Below are positions 26,501-39,499 of a DNA stretch of 64,000 nt, in pieces. The position numbers were made by a program, and so were the translations under genes. The DNA comes from Clostridiales bacterium (lineage in GTDB: Bacteria > Bacillota > Clostridia > Saccharofermentanales > Saccharofermentanaceae), in assembly GCA_017428545.1 (NCBI GenBank), contig JAFRQR010000014.1:1-64000 (forward strand). Direction: 5' to 3'. How positions within the stretch are numbered: the stretch's first letter is position 1; each line of letters opens with the position of its first letter. A model generated the notes under the pieces. The model had not been told where the DNA came from. It saw only the letters and a list, made by a program, of their open reading frames with translations, and ran no database searches.

Positions 26501-27345
26501 TGCCGGAAGAGGATATGCCTTTCCTGCCGGATGGTACTCCGCTTGACATCGTACTCAATCCTCTCGGCGTTCCGTCCCGTATGAACATCGGTCAGCTCCT
26601 CGAGGTTCACCTCGGCCGTGCTGCCCGCGCCCTCAACTGGAAGGTCGCAACACCGGTATTTGACGGTGCAAACGAGAGCGACATCATCAAGGCATTCCAG
26701 CTTGCCGGAATCGATGAAGACGGTAAGACGATCCTTTACGACGGACGTACAGGTGAGCCTTTCGAGAACAGAATCACCGTTGGTGTTATGTATTACCTCA
26801 AGCTCCACCACCTCGTTGACGATAAGATCCATGCCCGTTCGATCGGACCATACTCCCTCGTTACGCAGCAGCCTCTCGGCGGTAAAGCCCAGTTCGGCGG
26901 CCAGCGTTTCGGTGAGATGGAAGTTTGGGCCCTCGAGGCATACGGTGCAGCACATACCCTGCAGGAGATCCTCACAGTTAAGTCGGACGATATCACCGGC
27001 CGTACAAAGACATATGAGGCGATCGTTAAGGGTCAGAGCGTACCTGAGGCCGGTATTCCGGAATCCTTTAAGGTACTCGTCCGTGAGCTTCAGTCTCTGG
27101 CTTTGGATGTCCGCATCTACTCCGGCGACGAAGAGTACAAGCTCAAGGATGCTGCTGATGAAGAAGAGAATCTGCCGTCTCCGGATCCGGAACTTCTCAT
27201 GAAGTTCGATTCGCTGGCAGAAAGTGAGATGGGTGCCGCAGGTTTCTCTGAGGTCGGTGAAGACGGCGAGCTGATCGACGATTCTCCGGAAGATGAAGAA
27301 CCGAGCATGGACGATCTCGCTTCCATGGAAAATGAAGATATGTGA
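23569..27345 (+). CDS. rpoB: RNA polymerase beta subunit
   Basis: A 1258-residue core subunit of RNA polymerase. The N-terminus ([15 protein letters not shown]) is Firmicutes-like; the rifampicin pocket [20 protein letters not shown] with [11 protein letters not shown] carries the sensitive-type residues (Asp, His and Ser at the positions of E. coli 516, 526, 531). Further conserved blocks include [31 protein letters not shown] and the C-terminal [20 protein letters not shown] Glu/Asp-rich tail of about 50 residues ends the protein. GAGAGGTG lies before the ATG. Codon use is strongly biased (CGT, GGT, ATC) as for a highly expressed gene. rplJ/rplL are not upstream. Confidence 0.98.
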   Translation: MVRPIKQGRAERMSYSHIDEVIEVPDLIEVQKNSYKWFLDEGLMEVLEEVSPIRDFSGDMELSFVGKEFDIDNPANTIEQCKEKDCNFAAPLKVKVRLLNKRTGKVEDQDVFIGDFPIMTEHGTFIINGAERVIISQLVRSPGAYFDVIHDKSDAYLYTSQVIPNRGAWLEYETDANGVIYVRVDRARKFPLTVFLRSLGIGTNEELIDLFGDEKFLTETIGKDPSHSREEGLAELYHKLRPGEPTSLEGAESLLNGMFFDPKRYDLARVGIYKLNKKLSLASRIKGHKSVSDIITDDGEVLLKAGEIITSDKAWEIQDAGINEVYVYPITKIGDTDKISDQPFKVIGNARVDADKFIRSSFSAKELKGFDINETPVNEMVRTKILRGIIAEVRSTAKKTEYAEKLMEALRAQVTELMPKHLVFEDIVASVSYLLGLQYGVGTRDNIDHLGNRRIRSVGELLQNQIRIGFSRMERNIRERMNAASDEEPTHPNQLVNTRPVSAAVKEFFGSSQLSQFMDQPNPLAELTHKRRLSALGPGGLSRDRANFEVRDVHSSHYGRMCPIETPEGPNIGLINSLATYAKVNHYGFVETPYRVYDKENGVVTNEVVYMTADKEDNYNIAQANEPIDENGRFISKKVVCRHLDQFIEVDPSGVDYMDVSPKQLVSVATSLIPFLGNDDANRALMGSNMQRQAVPLIKPEAPIIGTGMEYRAAKDSGVCKVAKEDGQVTFVSADKIVVTSSDGKEHEYNLTKYQRSNQSTCINQRPIVRMGEEVKKGDVIADGPSTENGELALGKNVLIGFMTWEGYNYEDAVLINERMVRDDVYTSIHIEEYECEARDTKLGAEEITREIPNVSDDALKELDENGVIRIGAEVRAGDILVGKVTPKGETELTPEERLYRAIFGEKIREVRDTSVRVPHGESGIVVDVKTFTKEDENVLKGSVNKLVRVYIAQKRKLSVGDKMAGRHGNKGVVSRILPEEDMPFLPDGTPLDIVLNPLGVPSRMNIGQLLEVHLGRAARALNWKVATPVFDGANESDIIKAFQLAGIDEDGKTILYDGRTGEPFENRITVGVMYYLKLHHLVDDKIHARSIGPYSLVTQQPLGGKAQFGGQRFGEMEVWALEAYGAAHTLQEILTVKSDDITGRTKTYEAIVKGQSVPEAGIPESFKVLVRELQSLALDVRIYSGDEEYKLKDAADEEENLPSPDPELLMKFDSLAESEMGAAGFSEVGEDGELIDDSPEDEEPSMDDLASMENEDM

Positions 27346-27367
27346 GTAGGGAAGGAGATAGCAATAT

Positions 27368-31003
<3,636 letters not shown>

Positions 31004-31028
31004 TCCAAGCACCAAACAGTTGATCAGA

Positions 31029-31067
31029 AGAGGGCAACTCATCACTTCGATGAGCTGCCCTCTTTGC
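31029..31067 (+). terminator. Terminator of rpoBC
   Basis: AGAGGGCA plus ACTCATC (31029-31043) pair with GATGAG plus CTGCCCTCT (31049-31063); a short T-rich tract follows. Confidence 0.8.
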
Positions 31068-31078
31068 TTTGTTTATGC

Positions 31079-31191
31079 AGTGGTCAATGTAGTGGTCAAT
31101 GTAAAACGATACGACATTGACCATAACATTGACTTTTGCTCATATTCCATGAAGTGGTCAATGTAAAACGATACGACATTGACCACTTCAT
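31079..31191. repeat. Intergenic hairpin array C, word GTGGTCAATGT
   Basis: The word occurs in both orientations with the same 11-base loop AAAACGATACG. A 32-base unit is repeated directly at 31092-31123 and 31154-31185. In the second copy the arms extend to 16 perfect bases (31149-31164 and 31176-31191, starting ATGAAGTGGTC). Additional half sites are at 31080-31090 and at about 31126-31134. It lies after the rpoC terminator. The rest of the 371-base gap to the next gene contains an octamer copy at 31341 and no visible gene. Confidence 0.82.
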
Positions 31192-31374
31192 TGGATTCTT
31201 GCGCAACAGGATTGTAAAATAAGAGAAACGTCACTTAGGTTGTGTTGGGGATTTACCGATAGTAAAATACAAAGTAACAGAGAATGCCTTATTATCGGGC
31301 AGTTCTATGCGTAGTTAGAAGAAAGAGCCCCGAAAGACAAGTGCTTTTGGAGAAGAATAACGGAAAGGTGTCAG

Positions 31375-32829
31375 ATGCGGCAGCATAGAAAAAGCAGAGA
31401 TCGGAGACTATCTGTTGTCATCATCGCGATATGTACCATGATTACATTCCCGGTGCTGATGATCCCTGTCGGCCTGCGCGAAAGTACACCTGCCGGAGTT
31501 GTTGTCGGCCGCGCGTATGCAGCCGCATATCCCTATAATGATCAGGAAGAAGTATATGTCGAGGACTGGGCGCTCGTTCCCGGAAGTTCCGATGTAACGG
31601 ATCCGACAGGCGATCCGGACGGAACAGATCCGACTTTGGATACGACTGCTGATCCTACGGCGACTACCGATCCTTCGGCTGATCCGTCGGTTACGGATCC
31701 AACAGGTGAAGGCGAGGGCGAAGAACCCGACGAGCCGGAAGAAGGATATATGCCGATCCAGACGGTCGACCCGGAAACAGGACTTGCGCTTATCGAGGTT
31801 GCTGATGGTGAGACCGCCGTTCAGGAGTCATATTTCGATAACAGCGAACAGATCGAGAAGAAGTATGCAGGTGTTCTGACCGCTCAGATCGTCCAGACAT
31901 ACGATTCCTCTAATCTTCCGATCGAGCTTCTTGATACGACCGCATTTATCCCGACGGACGAAGTGTTCTACATCAAGACAACAGATACGATCCTTAAAGA
32001 AAAGCCGAATATGGATGCCGTTACAGTCGCATCGGTCGCCAGATCCACTCAGGTCACACGTATTGCGAAAGGTGATACATGGTCGCTGATCCGCCTGGAA
32101 TCCGGTGTGGAAGGATACGTACTTACGAACTCCCTTTCCGTAGAGATGGTATTTAACTCGATCGACAGAACCGTCTGGGTCGATGCCAGCGGTCTCAAGC
32201 TCCGTTCCGAACCGAATACGAACTGTGAAGTCATTAAAGAAATGAAGCGCTGGACGCGCCTGCACTGTTCCGGTGTTGCAAACGACCAGTGGTATAAGGT
32301 CACACTGGACGATGGCACGGAAGGCTATGTTTATAAGTCCTACACGACTCAGAAACCACCGCCGACACCTACACCGAAGCCGACACCGAAGCCGAAGAGC
32401 AGCGGTAAGGGCGGAAAGAGCGGAGGCGGCTCAAACAACAATCCGCCGCCGAAGATCACCGGCGTAAACGGCGAGAGTATCGTAAATATCGCAAAATCCA
32501 TGCTTGGCGTTGACTATGTATGGTGCGGCGAATCAAAAGGCGGTGTAGACTGCTCCGGTCTGGTCGTTTACTGCTACCGTCAGGTCGGACTTTCAGTCCC
32601 GCACCAGTCGAATTCGATCAAGACCAAAGGAAGTTCGGTAGACCGTTCGGAACTGCGTCTCGGAGACGTTATCGTATATGACTTAAAGGGTAATGACGGA
32701 ACGGCTGACCACGTTGCCATCTATGCCGGTAACGGTCAGGTCATCCACGCATCTTCCAGTAAGGATGCCGTTGTTTACGGAAGCCTGGATATGGGTAAGA
32801 TCTTAACTTACCGGAGATTTATCGGATAA
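31375..32829 (+). CDS. Secreted NlpC/P60 peptidoglycan endopeptidase with SH3 domains
   Basis: A 484-residue cell-wall hydrolase. After a signal/anchor segment (residues 13-35, ending AYAAAYP) come an Asp/Thr/Pro-rich repeat linker (about 60-115), two bacterial SH3 domains (about 195-245 and 255-315), a Pro/Thr/Lys linker (PTPTPKPTPKPK) and a C-terminal NlpC/P60 domain. The catalytic Cys393 lies in DCSGL, His446 in DHVAIY and the third polar residue is His458 in VIHAS. It should cut D-gamma-glutamyl-diaminopimelate bonds during wall turnover. GGAAAGG precedes the ATG; terminator at 32872. Confidence 0.92.
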   Translation: MRQHRKSRDRRLSVVIIAICTMITFPVLMIPVGLRESTPAGVVVGRAYAAAYPYNDQEEVYVEDWALVPGSSDVTDPTGDPDGTDPTLDTTADPTATTDPSADPSVTDPTGEGEGEEPDEPEEGYMPIQTVDPETGLALIEVADGETAVQESYFDNSEQIEKKYAGVLTAQIVQTYDSSNLPIELLDTTAFIPTDEVFYIKTTDTILKEKPNMDAVTVASVARSTQVTRIAKGDTWSLIRLESGVEGYVLTNSLSVEMVFNSIDRTVWVDASGLKLRSEPNTNCEVIKEMKRWTRLHCSGVANDQWYKVTLDDGTEGYVYKSYTTQKPPPTPTPKPTPKPKSSGKGGKSGGGSNNNPPPKITGVNGESIVNIAKSMLGVDYVWCGESKGGVDCSGLVVYCYRQVGLSVPHQSNSIKTKGSSVDRSELRLGDVIVYDLKGNDGTADHVAIYAGNGQVIHASSSKDAVVYGSLDMGKILTYRRFIG

Positions 32830-32871
32830 GAAAGAGGATCTCAGAGAGAAGGCAATTTAAGTAAAAAGTGC

Positions 32872-32903
32872 AAAGGGAGCGCCAAGAAAGGCGCTCCCTT
32901 TTT
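32872..32903 (+). terminator. Terminator of the NlpC/P60 gene
   Basis: AAAGGGAGCGCC (32872-32883), loop AAGAAA, GGCGCTCCC (32890-32898), T run. Confidence 0.92.
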
Positions 32904-33002
32904 ATGGGCGGATAGTGCTTTTTACGGAGTAATCTTTTGAGCCGGAATGAAATTAGCGTGCTATACTGAATACATCTGAAAACATCTTAGGAGGAGAATA
33001 GT

Positions 33003-33248
33003 ATGTTAGTAAGTTTGATTATCGGTATTATCGTGGGTGGACTTGCAGGTTTCGTTGCAAGTAAGATCATGAACGTCAGCAATGACCTGATCGTAAATAT
33101 CATCCTGGGTATCGTCGGCGGTATCCTGGCAGGTGTTATCTTCGGTCTTCTCGGACTTGGCGCAACCAGCCTCATCGGAACATTTATCCTTTCCGTCGTC
33201 GGCGCTTGTGCACTGATCTGGCTGTGGAAGAATGTGCTGAAGAAGTAA
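33003..33248 (+). CDS. GlsB/YeaQ/YmgE family stress-response membrane protein
   Basis: An 81-residue protein with three glycine-rich membrane helices: LIIGIIVGGLAGFVASKIM, then IILGIVGGILAGVIFGLLG, then the C-terminal LIWLWKNVLKK. This is the transglycosylase-associated (GlsB/YeaQ/YmgE) pattern at the normal length. AGGAGGAG precedes the ATG. Its stop codon lies inside the left arm of the long inverted repeat that follows. It is a single-gene unit, possibly stress-induced by analogy to the family; the molecular role is unknown. Confidence 0.9.
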   Translation: MLVSLIIGIIVGGLAGFVASKIMNVSNDLIVNIILGIVGGILAGVIFGLLGLGATSLIGTFILSVVGACALIWLWKNVLKK

Positions 33249-33365
33249 GGCTTCTATAAAACAGTAGAAAAAAGGATCCCCTTTGTGACTCATACAGTTT
33301 GCTTCGCAAAACTCGTCACTCAGGGGATTCCTTTTTTCTGTTTTACATATAGAAGCCTTACTTCT
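33240..33365. repeat. Long nested hairpin overlapping the end of the GlsB-type gene (element E)
   Basis: Outer arms of about 45 bases, starting AGAAGTAAGGCTTCTATA and running through AAAAAAGGATCCCCT on the left (33240-33281) and the near-perfect complement on the right (about 33319-33365), flank an inner palindrome: GTGACTCATACAGTTTG (33284-33300) facing CTTCGCAAAACTCGTCAC (33301-33318). The stop codon of the gene is inside the left arm. The outer A/T-rich part can terminate transcription in both directions. The inner core is shared with element D at 55380-55495. Confidence 0.82.
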
Positions 33366-33407
33366 TCTGGGGGCGCTCAGGGGTTTTCTTTTTGTTTGAA
33401 AAAGGGT

Positions 33408-33436
33408 GTTGACTTATGAAAATGACGTTGTATAAT
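33408..33436 (+). promoter_or_regulatory. ctsR: Sigma-A promoter of the ctsR operon
   Basis: TTGACT (33408-33413), exactly 17 bases, perfect TATAAT (33431-33436). Confidence 0.9.
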
Positions 33437-33442
33437 GAAATT

Positions 33443-33459
33443 AGTCAAAGAAAGTCAAA
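33443..33459 (+). promoter_or_regulatory. CtsR operator
   Basis: AGTCAAA-GAA-AGTCAAA matches the CtsR heptad repeat (RGTCAAA-NAN-RGTCAAA) and covers the start site just after the -10 element. A further GTCAAA follows at 33459-33464. It implies autorepression of ctsR-mcsA-mcsB-clpC relieved by heat or thiol stress. Confidence 0.88.
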
Positions 33460-33487
33460 GTCAAATATCAAAAAGGCAAAAATACTG

Positions 33488-33583
33488 ATGAAGACGGAAA
33501 TGTTTCCGGGCGGAACGGGTGATACTCCTGGCGGACAGGGAAAGGCCTTTTCGCCGGGAACATCAGAATATATAAGGAGATGA
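33488..33583 (+). CDS. Possible short leader peptide before ctsR
   Basis: A 31-codon frame from ATG 33488 to TGA 33583, Gly/Pro-rich (PGGTGDTPGGQGKAFSPG), ending seven bases before the ctsR ATG so that its stop lies in the ctsR ribosome site (AAGGAGATGAGAGGG). Its own ribosome site is weak (AAGG, 13 bases away). It may be coincidental. Confidence 0.3.
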   Translation: MKTEMFPGGTGDTPGGQGKAFSPGTSEYIRR

Positions 33584-33589
33584 GAGGGT

Positions 33590-34051
33590 ATGGCAAGATT
33601 AGTCGATGTGATCGAGATGATGATCAAGGAAATGCTCGACGAGAATAACGGTGCAGCGGTAATCAACAGAAGCGATCTGGCTGAGCGTGTGAATTGTGTA
33701 CCGTCCCAGATCACGTATGTTATTTCCACGAGATTCACGAACGGCCAGGGCTACATCGTGGAGAGCCGGAGAGGCGGCGGCGGACAGATCCGTATCTCCA
33801 GAGTCCAGAGAATGCCGGCATCCAGTTACCTGATGCACAGCATTAACTCCCTGGGAGACACGATCTCGCAGCAGGAGGCGGAGATCTTCCTTTTGAACTT
33901 CATGGACTATGGAGTCATGGATGAGAAGACCGCCCGTCTGATCAAGGCGGCGATCTCGGACAAGGCTTTGTCGGGGATCGATTCGGATAAGAAAGCCTCG
34001 GTCCGGATGGACATTTTTAAGAATATGCTTATAAGCCTGATCACGAAGTAG
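33590..34051 (+). CDS. ctsR: Transcriptional repressor CtsR
   Basis: A 153-residue repressor of class III heat-shock genes. The N-terminal winged helix contains IEMMIKEMLDENN, RSDLAERVNCVPSQITYVI and the glycine-rich wing RRGGGGQIRI whose arginine is the thermosensor contact in Bacillus. The C-terminal dimer domain contains AEIFLLNFMDYGVMDEKTARLIKAAIS. Length equals Bacillus CtsR (154). It controls its own operon through the box at 33443-33459. McsB and ClpC, encoded downstream, inactivate and degrade it in better-known species. Confidence 0.95.
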   Translation: MARLVDVIEMMIKEMLDENNGAAVINRSDLAERVNCVPSQITYVISTRFTNGQGYIVESRRGGGGQIRISRVQRMPASSYLMHSINSLGDTISQQEAEIFLLNFMDYGVMDEKTARLIKAAISDKALSGIDSDKKASVRMDIFKNMLISLITK

Positions 34052-34208
34052 GAGATCAGGCAGTAAAGAAACGTAACCCCAGCCGGCTTTGTAAAAAGAC
34101 CGGACCCGCGCCGGTCGAGAAAGAAACGGACCGGCAGACGGGAGACGAATAAGAAGGAAAGGATGAGTACCGGCAAGGAGAACCGGTCGTTAAGGTAAGG
34201 ATTATAAA

Positions 34209-34886
34209 ATGAAATGTCAACGTTGTAAGGAAAGAGAAGCGAATGTAAAGATCATGAAGCAGACGACGGGAAAAGCGCCGCAGATGCTCATGCTTTGCGA
34301 CGAGTGCGCCAGAGAACTCGGCATCGCGATGCCGGGAAACCTTTTGGGCGGAGGGCTTTTCGGAGCCGCATCAGGAAACCCGATGGGCGCGGGACTCGGA
34401 AGACTGGGGCTCGATGCCATCCCCAATCCGCTGGATATGTTTGCCAGTGCTTTTGAAACACCATTCGGACTTGGCCTGGAAGGAATGGTCGACGAGGACG
34501 ATTCGGTGACCTGCCCGACCTGCGGGATCACGCAGGGACAGTTCACGAAGAGCGGATTCCTCGGATGTCCGGACTGCTATAAGGTATTTTCCCAGTCGAT
34601 CGATCCGCTGTTCCTTCGTACCCAGATGGGATCTAAACATGTCGGAAGAAAGCCGGGGATCTCGGATGCGCAGAAGGTAAACGTGGATCCGGAGGAAGAA
34701 GTCCCGGTATTTACCCAGGTCGAGACCAAAGCCGACGAGCTCCCGGACGAAGAGAAGGCCAAGCACCTGACGATCCTGGAAAAAGAAAGGCTACTGAAGA
34801 AAGCCGTACAGGAAGAAAACTACACCGAAGCGGCGAAACTTCGTGACGAGATCCAGGAATTAAAGGGAGAGGAGGACAAGAAATGA
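34209..34886 (+). CDS. mcsA: McsA, zinc-finger activator of McsB
   Basis: A 225-residue protein with an N-terminal CQRC...CDEC zinc motif (residues 3-35), a glycine-rich middle, a second zinc motif CPTCG...GCPDCYKVF (about residues 100-125), and a C-terminal UVR (UvrB/UvrC-type) helix, KKAVQEENYTEAAKLRDEIQ. It activates the McsB arginine kinase and senses metals or thiol stress in Bacillus. AAGGATT precedes the ATG; its stop overlaps the mcsB start by ATGA. The 157 bases between ctsR and mcsA show no gene. Confidence 0.92.
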   Translation: MKCQRCKEREANVKIMKQTTGKAPQMLMLCDECARELGIAMPGNLLGGGLFGAASGNPMGAGLGRLGLDAIPNPLDMFASAFETPFGLGLEGMVDEDDSVTCPTCGITQGQFTKSGFLGCPDCYKVFSQSIDPLFLRTQMGSKHVGRKPGISDAQKVNVDPEEEVPVFTQVETKADELPDEEKAKHLTILEKERLLKKAVQEENYTEAAKLRDEIQELKGEEDKK

Positions 34887-35926
34887 GCTGGTATTTAGAA
34901 GCAGGAAATGACAGCGACATCGTCCTCTCCAGCAGGATCCGCCTGGCAAGAAACCTAAAGGACATGCCGTTCCCGAATAAGATGAATGACGAGACGAGAA
35001 AGAAAGCGCTCGATCTCATCTCGGAAAAACTTCTTAAGTATTCGAAGAACAATCTGATGCGGATGGATATCGCGCCTCTGCCGCAGACGGACAGACGGGC
35101 ACTGATCGAAAAGCACCTGATCTCGGAAGATCTGGCAAAAGGACTCGAAGGACAGAGCGTTTTCATCTCAAAGGACGAGAACATCAGCGTCATGGTCAAC
35201 GAAGAAGACCACATCCGTATCCAGGTCATGGCACCGGGTTTCGCGCTGGAGAATACGTATAAGGAAGCCGAAGAACTGGCGGTCTATCTGGAAAAAGAAC
35301 TGCCGGTGGCGTTTTCCGAAAAGTACGGATTTCTGACGGCGTACCCGAGTAATACAGGTACCGGACTTCGTGCTTCGGTGATGGTCCATCTGCCGGTCGT
35401 GACCAGTATCGGAAGGATGCAGAAACTTACGGACTCCCTGTCCAAAGCAGGATACACGGTCCGCGGCGTATACGGAGAGAAGAGCCAGCCGGCCGGAAAT
35501 ATCTACCAGATCTCGAATACGATCACGCTGGGTATTTCGGAGAGCAGGACACTTCAGAACTTCGCGAAGATGATCAACGAGGTCATCTCTCTCGAAAGAA
35601 AGCTCCGTAAGGACTACTACGAGAAGAGTAAGGACAGGCTCGAAGATAAAGTCTACCGCTCCCTCGGTGAACTGACTTACGCGAGGATGCTATCCGCGGG
35701 AGAAGCGATGAACCGCTTAAGCGACTTAAGACTCGGCGTGGCCTGCGGATTCATGAAGGATGTGGACGAGCGGCAGCTGATGCTTCTTCTGAATACGATC
35801 GGAGATGCATCGGTACAAAAAAGCAGCGGAGAGGTGCTTTTGCCGAAGGATATAGATACGAAGAGGGCAGAACTCGTAAGAGAAGTGCTCCTCAAAAAAG
35901 AAGAGAAAAAGAATGATAATGAGTAA
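34883..35926 (+). CDS. mcsB: McsB protein arginine kinase
   Basis: A 347-residue phosphagen-kinase-like enzyme that phosphorylates arginines, the degradation tag read by ClpC. Visible are the nucleotide-binding SSRIRLARNL at the start, EDHIRIQVMAPG, the conserved TAYPSNTGTGLRASVMVHLP, and the C-terminal helix KRAELVREVLLK where the phosphoarginine-reading motif (RDxxRA in Bacillus) would lie; here it reads DIDTKRA, so the allosteric site may be weaker. It is translationally coupled to mcsA (ATGA) and lies 13 bases before clpC. Confidence 0.94.
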   Translation: MSWYLEAGNDSDIVLSSRIRLARNLKDMPFPNKMNDETRKKALDLISEKLLKYSKNNLMRMDIAPLPQTDRRALIEKHLISEDLAKGLEGQSVFISKDENISVMVNEEDHIRIQVMAPGFALENTYKEAEELAVYLEKELPVAFSEKYGFLTAYPSNTGTGLRASVMVHLPVVTSIGRMQKLTDSLSKAGYTVRGVYGEKSQPAGNIYQISNTITLGISESRTLQNFAKMINEVISLERKLRKDYYEKSKDRLEDKVYRSLGELTYARMLSAGEAMNRLSDLRLGVACGFMKDVDERQLMLLLNTIGDASVQKSSGEVLLPKDIDTKRAELVREVLLKKEEKKNDNE

Positions 35927-35939
35927 GGGGGAATGACCT

Positions 35940-38630
35940 ATGAATATATCGAAAAGAACTATGGAGATGCTTTCCCGTGCGCATATGTACGCGGCATCTT
36001 TTAACCTGAATTTCATCGGTACGGAGCACATCCTCCTGGCGCTGTCGGACGCTTCGATGACGCCGGTCGATGAGATCTTAAGCCGATACGGCGTCGGCCA
36101 GAACATCGTCATGGGCGAGATCGTCAAGATCACGGGAAGAGAGCCCGGTGCTTTTGTCGAAAGAGAAGGAGATCCGAATGAGATCTTCACGCACTGCACG
36201 AACAGGACCAAAAGGCTTCTGTACCTCGCCGAGTTCCTCACCAAGAAGACGGGCAAAAACGTCGTCGAGCCGGAGCATGTACTGCTTGCGATCTTAAAGG
36301 ACGGCCAGTGCACGGCGTTCCGTATCCTTGCCTACCATGACTTCGATGCCAAAGAGGCAGCCGAGGATCTCATCGATATTTTAAGAGAGCGCGCCAGAGA
36401 AGAGAACGAAGAATTCGAAGGCGACGATGACGGCGATGTAGATGAGGGCGAAGAGGACGAGGCCGATGAGGATGCTGACGAGTCCGAAGATGAGGATCCG
36501 GTTGCAAAATTCTTCGGCGGACAGGCGCCTTCCAGAAGAGGAAGAGCCGCAAGTAAGCGTGCCGGCGGAAAAGAAAAGGACGGCGGCAAGACAAAGACGC
36601 TCGATAAGTACTGTAAAGATCTGACAGCTGAGGCAAAGGAAGGACGTATCGATCCGGTCATCGGCCGTGAAGAAGAGATCTCCCGTGTCATGCAGATCCT
36701 CGTCAGAAGAACGAAGAACAATCCGGTCCTGATCGGTGAGCCTGGTGTAGGTAAAACGGCGATCGCCGAAGGCCTTGCCCAGAAAATCTACAATAAGGAC
36801 GTTCCGGATCTTCTCGCCGGAAAGAGAGTGCTTTCGCTGGATCTTGCATCCATGGTCGCGGGCACCAAGTTCAGAGGTGAATTTGAGGACCGTTTCAAGA
36901 AGTCTCTGGAAGAGGCGACGAAGGCCGGCGATGTTATCCTTTTCATCGATGAACTGCATACCATCATGGGCGCAGGAAATGCCGACGGCGCAATGGATGC
37001 GGCCAACATGCTCAAGCCGCTTCTGGCAAGAGGCGATCTGCACGTGATCGGTGCGACGACACTTGATGAATATAGAAAACATATCGAAAAGGACTCCGCT
37101 CTCGAGCGTCGTTTCCAGCAGGTCCTCGTTAAGGAACCGAGCACAACGGATACGATCCTGATCTTAAAGGGTATCAGAAGTAAGTTCGAAGAGCATCACG
37201 GCATTAAGATCCCGGACGATGCGATCGATGCGGCAGTTATCCTGAGCAGCCGTTATATCACCGACAGATTCCTGCCGGATAAGGCGATCGACCTGATCGA
37301 CGAGGCCGCTTCAAGACTTCGTATCAAGTCTTCGACCGAGCCGGACGAAACAAAAAAGATCGGCGAGCGTATCAACGAGATCATGCGTCTGAAGCAGGAA
37401 GCCGTAAACAACCAGGACTTCGAAACGGCACAGAAACTTCGTGACGAAGAGACCGTGCTCGAGGAAAAACTCAGCACACTCCGTCAGCAGGTCGTAAGTT
37501 CCGAAAAGGATCTTGCACTGACACCTGACGACATCGCGGACATCGTAGCGCACTGGACAGGTATCCCGGTCAAGAAGATCACCGAGAGCGACGCCGAGCG
37601 TCTGAAGACTCTCGAAGAAGAACTCAAGAAACGTGTTATCGGCCAGGATGAGGCGGTTACGGCGATCGCCAAGGCGATCAGAAGATCTCGTCTCGGACTT
37701 AAGGATCCGAAGCGTCCTTCCGGTTCGTTCATCTTCCTCGGTACTACCGGTGTTGGTAAGACCGAGCTGGCAAAAGCACTGGCCGAGGTCATGTTCGGTA
37801 ACGAGAATGCTCTGATCCGTGTCGATATGTCGGAGTATATGGAGAAGCACGACTCCGCAAAACTCATCGGTTCGCCGCCGGGTTATGTCGGTTACGAAGA
37901 GGGCGGACAGCTCACCGAGAAGGTACGCCGTCAGCCGTATTCCGTAGTGCTTTTCGATGAGATCGAAAAAGCACATCCGGAGATCTTCAACTCCATGCTG
38001 CAGATCCTCGATGATGGCCGTCTTACCGACGGTCAGGGACGTGTCGTTGACTTTAAGAACACGATCATCATCATGACATCGAACATCGGTGCCAGAATGC
38101 TGACCACATCCGCAGGACGCCATATCGGATTCTCGATCCCGACGGAAAAGAAGACGGACGATCCGTTCTTCGATGAGGCGGATGCAGATAAGCTCTACGG
38201 CGGCAAGTCCTATAGCGAGGCAAAAGAACTCGTTCTCGAAGAGCTGAAGAAGGCTTTCAATCCGGAGTTCATCAACCGTGTCGATGAGATCATCTTCTTC
38301 AGAATGCTCGGCAAGCAGTCGATCCTCAAGATCGTCGATCTGCTGACAGAGAGCCTCAGCAAGCGCGTCAAAGAACTCGGTATCGAGATCGAACTGACCG
38401 ATGCGGCAAGAGAACTTCTTGCCAAGAAGGGCTACGACCCGCAGTACGGCGCAAGACCGCTCAAGCGTGTCATACAGTCTATGGTCGAGGATAAGTTCTC
38501 CGAGGCACTTCTCGACAGGACGGTCGAATCCGGATCCACCGCGCTGGTAGATGCGGAAGGCGATGAGATCGTGATCCGCAAAAAGGATGCGGAAGTCAAA
38601 GATCCTGCGATGGCGGAAGCAGAAGAGTAA
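35940..38630 (+). CDS. clpC: ATP-dependent Clp protease ATPase subunit ClpC with an acidic linker
   Basis: An 896-residue AAA+ unfoldase (usual length about 810). The order is: Clp_N repeats (residues 1-150), an extra linker, AAA-1 with Walker A GEPGVGKT, the UVR-type middle segment ([22 protein letters not shown]), AAA-2 with Walker A GTTGVGKT, and a C-terminal D2-small domain ([15 protein letters not shown]). The extra linker, residues about 156-187, is almost wholly Asp/Glu and is followed by a basic Arg/Lys stretch to about 220. It feeds substrates to ClpP (not in the window). AGGGGG precedes the ATG. Confidence 0.96.
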   Translation: MNISKRTMEMLSRAHMYAASFNLNFIGTEHILLALSDASMTPVDEILSRYGVGQNIVMGEIVKITGREPGAFVEREGDPNEIFTHCTNRTKRLLYLAEFLTKKTGKNVVEPEHVLLAILKDGQCTAFRILAYHDFDAKEAAEDLIDILRERAREENEEFEGDDDGDVDEGEEDEADEDADESEDEDPVAKFFGGQAPSRRGRAASKRAGGKEKDGGKTKTLDKYCKDLTAEAKEGRIDPVIGREEEISRVMQILVRRTKNNPVLIGEPGVGKTAIAEGLAQKIYNKDVPDLLAGKRVLSLDLASMVAGTKFRGEFEDRFKKSLEEATKAGDVILFIDELHTIMGAGNADGAMDAANMLKPLLARGDLHVIGATTLDEYRKHIEKDSALERRFQQVLVKEPSTTDTILILKGIRSKFEEHHGIKIPDDAIDAAVILSSRYITDRFLPDKAIDLIDEAASRLRIKSSTEPDETKKIGERINEIMRLKQEAVNNQDFETAQKLRDEETVLEEKLSTLRQQVVSSEKDLALTPDDIADIVAHWTGIPVKKITESDAERLKTLEEELKKRVIGQDEAVTAIAKAIRRSRLGLKDPKRPSGSFIFLGTTGVGKTELAKALAEVMFGNENALIRVDMSEYMEKHDSAKLIGSPPGYVGYEEGGQLTEKVRRQPYSVVLFDEIEKAHPEIFNSMLQILDDGRLTDGQGRVVDFKNTIIIMTSNIGARMLTTSAGRHIGFSIPTEKKTDDPFFDEADADKLYGGKSYSEAKELVLEELKKAFNPEFINRVDEIIFFRMLGKQSILKIVDLLTESLSKRVKELGIEIELTDAARELLAKKGYDPQYGARPLKRVIQSMVEDKFSEALLDRTVESGSTALVDAEGDEIVIRKKDAEVKDPAMAEAEE

Positions 38631-38653
38631 TCTTCGGAAAAGAAGGGAGTACC

Positions 38654-39409
38654 GTGACTTCGAAAACCGCACAGATCGAATTGAAGGAACCCCCGAAGAG
38701 CCTTTCTTCGGGGCGTTTCGGCATCAGCGGAAGTGTCCTGAAACTGATCGCAGTCATCTCGATGCTGATCGATCACACGGCGGGATATTTCCTTGCCCAC
38801 TATGCCTTTGCGAACAGGGTGATCCTGGAGATCATGGGACATGAACTGACACTTCTGGTGATCCTCCGAAAGTTCATCGGAAGACTGGCATTCCCGATCT
38901 TCTGCTTCCTGATCGTGGAAGGATTCCTTCATACGAAAAGCCGTCTGAAATATGCGCTGAACCTAGGGGTTTTTGCGATCCTTTCGGAGGTTCCCTGGGA
39001 TCTTCTTCATAAAGGACAGTACTTTAACATCGGGACGCAGAATGTTCTTTTCACTCTGCTCTTCGGACTTTTGGGCATATGGGCCCTGGAGTATTTTAAG
39101 GAGGAAGAGTGGAAGAGCATCCCGATTTTGGTCGGACTTCTTCTGATCAGCAGTTATGCACATGCTGACTATGGCGTAAAAGGATTCGGTCTGGTCGTCG
39201 CTCTGTATGGGTTTCGCGAAAGCAGGCTCCTGCAGGCGATCGTGGGATCCGCGCTTACTTCCTGGCGCGCAGGGATCGCTTTTATTCCTATCGCTTTTTA
39301 TAACGGGGAGAGGGGATTTATCAAAGGCAAGGTCATGAAGTATTTCTTCTACGCCTTTTATCCCTTACACATACTTGCACTATACCTACTGCAGAGAGCA
39401 GTTTTTTGA
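38654..39409 (+). CDS. TraX family membrane protein
   Basis: A 251-residue polytopic protein of the TraX family: LIAVISMLIDHTAGYF, RKFIGRLAFPIFCFLIVEGF, LGVFAILSEVPWDLLH and the C-terminal YFFYAFYPLHILALYLL are the family signatures. TraX acetylates pilin in F plasmids; in Clostridia the family is chromosomal and its acyl acceptor is unknown. The start is GTG at 38654 with GAAGGGAG upstream, 23 bases after clpC, so it may read through from the clpC operon. Terminator at 39428. Confidence 0.88.
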   Translation: MTSKTAQIELKEPPKSLSSGRFGISGSVLKLIAVISMLIDHTAGYFLAHYAFANRVILEIMGHELTLLVILRKFIGRLAFPIFCFLIVEGFLHTKSRLKYALNLGVFAILSEVPWDLLHKGQYFNIGTQNVLFTLLFGLLGIWALEYFKEEEWKSIPILVGLLLISSYAHADYGVKGFGLVVALYGFRESRLLQAIVGSALTSWRAGIAFIPIAFYNGERGFIKGKVMKYFFYAFYPLHILALYLLQRAVF

Positions 39410-39427
39410 ATCTTCATTCATATGGAA

Positions 39428-39464
39428 AACCTCGTTCCGGCTTTCGCCGGAACGAGGTTTTTTT
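39428..39464. terminator. Bidirectional terminator between convergent genes
   Basis: AACCTCGTTCCGG (39428-39440), loop CTTTCG, perfect complement 39447-39459, seven T. Confidence 0.96.
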
Positions 39465-39499
39465 GTTTGAAGGGGTTATGTGTTTTTACTTAGACCGGT

